From Methanosarcinales archaeon (GTDB lineage Archaea; Halobacteriota; Methanosarcinia; Methanosarcinales; Methanocomedenaceae): a DNA stretch of 6,845 nt. The number at the start of each line of letters is the position of its first letter. Within the stretch, counting starts at the first letter, position 1. Below are positions 5,704 through 6,845 of this stretch, piece after piece. Where the stretch lies: the NCBI GenBank assembly GCA_013330355.1, contig DUIM01000008.1, positions 5,237 through 12,081 of the forward strand, read 5' to 3'. The notes under the pieces were generated by a model. The model saw nothing but the letters and a program-made list of their open reading frames with translations, was not told the DNA's origin and did no database searches. The position numbers and the translations under genes are program-made.

Positions 5704-5826
5704 TTTATCAAAACAGAACTTGATCTATTCAATGAATTGTTTTATAGCAGTTTGTGGGTCTTTGTCAGTTCCGAAAAAAATGGATTTAGCAGTACTAAAT
5801 ACCACACTGGAATTGCATGCCTGTTT

Positions 5827-5874
5827 TTAAGATAACAAACCTTTTTACATGTTACAAAAAATTAAGATAACATG
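5827..5874 (+). promoter_or_regulatory. Direct and inverted repeats at the start of the DHPS-related gene
   Basis: TTAAGATAACA occurs at 5827-5837 and again at 5862-5872, 35 bp apart, the second copy running into the ATG. CATGTTA (5848-5854) and TAACATG (5868-5874) form a 7-bp inverted repeat with a 13-nt loop that includes the start codon. Between the copies, CTTTTTACAT (5841-5850) with upstream AACAAAC could be a TATA box about 26 bp from the ATG, giving a leaderless transcript. The rest of the spacer from 5704 is A/T-rich with short T-runs and nothing else I recognise. Confidence 0.45.
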
Positions 5875-6845
5875 CGAGTACTTGTTGTAACGGGGCGTAA
5901 AGCAGCAGGGATTGTACGAAAGTCTGTGGGCGATCTGGCCGAAGTTTTGGTACTGGATATTGATATTGCCGCCTTTACCACTCCAAAGCGTCTTGAAAAA
6001 TCCCTCATTGGGCAAGAATTTGATCTTATTATCATACCAGGGCTCGTCTCTGCTGTTTTTTCCAGGCTCGAAAAGCAACTGGAAACTCCAATCCGACTAG
6101 GTCCCAAGCATGCTATTGACCTGGGATTCGTGCTGTCAGGTTATGCTGATGTTGAATTATCGACTACTGTACCTGCCTGTGAATTACTAATGCAGCAGCG
6201 ACGGGATATTGCATTATTAAGTCTTGCAGAAATGGAAGATGCTTCATCACCGGATTTATTATTGGACCACCTAAAGATCGGCGGGGATTCGACTATAAAA
6301 GTGATGGCAGAAATAGTGGATGCTACTGCCTTGCCCGGTGATGAACTTATCGAAAGGATCCATATTTTCCAGTCCAAAGGTGCAGATATCATTGACCTTG
6401 GTGTTGGCATGGCCGCTACTGTAAGTGATGTTCGGCGCACGGTCAGGGCGGCCGGGGAAGTTGTTTCGGTGCCCATAAGTATTGACACACTTGAGCCCGA
6501 ACTGATCGTCGCAGCAGTGGGATCTGGTGTTGATATGGTATTGAGCCTGAATTCGGGCAATATCCCGCAGGTTGCACCTGTTATTTCCAAAAAGGATATT
6601 GCTGCGGTTGTTATTCCTGACAGCGGTGGTGGCATGAACAGCCTGGAGGCAAACATCAAGTCTGTAAAGGATGCAGGCATCTCAAAGATCATTGCAGACC
6701 CGGTGCTGGACCCACCGGGGCAGGGTATGGTTGAATCCATGACACGGTATAAACAATTCAGGCGATCACATCCCCATATCCCCACTTTTTTTGGTGTTGG
6801 TAATATCACTGAACTTATTGATGCCGATTCGGTTGGTGTGAATGC
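5872..6845 (+). CDS. Archaeal dihydropteroate-synthase-related protein (N-terminal part)
   Basis: 324 codons are visible, then the frame runs off the window; family members (TIGR00284, such as M. jannaschii MJ0107) are about 500 aa. The N-terminal ~135 residues are an alpha/beta domain (MRVLVVTGRKAAG; DLIIIPGLVS at 51-60). A pterin-binding TIM barrel follows: GADIIDLGVGM (170-180), PISIDT (201-206), IIADPVLDPPG (273-283) and FFGVGNITELID (306-317), counterparts of the DHPS blocks GAxxIDxG, SxDT, DPG and the GxSN strand. True DHPS condenses a pterin pyrophosphate with p-aminobenzoate. In these archaea the protein is thought to act in methanopterin or related one-carbon metabolism, but the reaction is not settled, so no symbol is given. 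The ATG at 5872 has no Shine-Dalgarno. A cobalamin-linked methyl-carrier role is an alternative, since that fold is shared. Confidence 0.85.
   Translation, partial: MRVLVVTGRKAAGIVRKSVGDLAEVLVLDIDIAAFTTPKRLEKSLIGQEFDLIIIPGLVSAVFSRLEKQLETPIRLGPKHAIDLGFVLSGYADVELSTTVPACELLMQQRRDIALLSLAEMEDASSPDLLLDHLKIGGDSTIKVMAEIVDATALPGDELIERIHIFQSKGADIIDLGVGMAATVSDVRRTVRAAGEVVSVPISIDTLEPELIVAAVGSGVDMVLSLNSGNIPQVAPVISKKDIAAVVIPDSGGGMNSLEANIKSVKDAGISKIIADPVLDPPGQGMVESMTRYKQFRRSHPHIPTFFGVGNITELIDADSVGVN

Noticed and set aside
6141..6809. 222-codon open frame on the minus strand
   Set aside because: It is antisense to the DHPS-related gene, whose plus-strand frame carries recognisable pterin-binding motifs throughout. 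The minus translation is Ser/Thr/Pro-rich with no motif.

Overview
The window looks like chromosomal DNA from a euryarchaeon, most likely a methanogen or methane-oxidising relative (Methanosarcinales/ANME-2-like). This is inferred from gene content: an archaeal-type CobT (UPF0284/TIGR00303), a short TrmB-like winged-helix regulator, a stand-alone archaeal TctA-type membrane protein, and the archaeal dihydropteroate-synthase-related protein. Most starts have no Shine-Dalgarno sequence and instead have an A/T-rich TATA-like box about 25-32 bp upstream, as expected for archaeal leaderless transcripts. I cannot assign genus from sequence alone.

Layout: (1) 45-1073 (+) archaeal cobT with a strong Shine-Dalgarno. 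(2) 1079-1432 (-) a 117-aa winged-helix regulator, convergent with cobT. (3) 1433-1587 a divergent control region with two palindromes, short direct repeats and a TATA box for each side. (4) 1588-1779 (+) a 63-aa 2[4Fe-4S] ferredoxin, whose 3' end overlaps (5) 1767-2468 (-) hemD, uroporphyrinogen-III synthase. (6) 2469-2689 a divergent intergenic region with a TATA-like box, a palindrome and a 13-bp direct repeat. (7) 2690-3982 (+) a TctA-like polytopic membrane protein. (8) 3983-4428 a 446-bp gap with no intact gene; its right half holds a frameshifted remnant of a TolB/PD40 beta-propeller gene. (9) 4429-5703 (+) hisD, histidinol dehydrogenase, with all expected catalytic and zinc residues. 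(10) 5704-5871 a spacer with an 11-bp direct repeat and an inverted repeat. (11) 5872-end (+) the first 324 codons of a DHPS-related pterin-binding protein, cut by the window edge.

Themes: three genes belong to cofactor metabolism (cobT for the cobamide lower ligand; hemD for the tetrapyrrole precursor of cobamides, F430 and siroheme; the DHPS-related protein for pterin/one-carbon chemistry). hisD is amino-acid biosynthesis. The ferredoxin and the facing regulator form a plausible regulator-target pair. The genes alternate in strand, so this is mostly a series of single-gene units, not one operon. I found no mobile element, CRISPR array, tRNA or rRNA. The least ordinary features are the TolB-propeller remnant that appears to carry the hisD promoter, and the palindrome-rich control region between the regulator and the ferredoxin.
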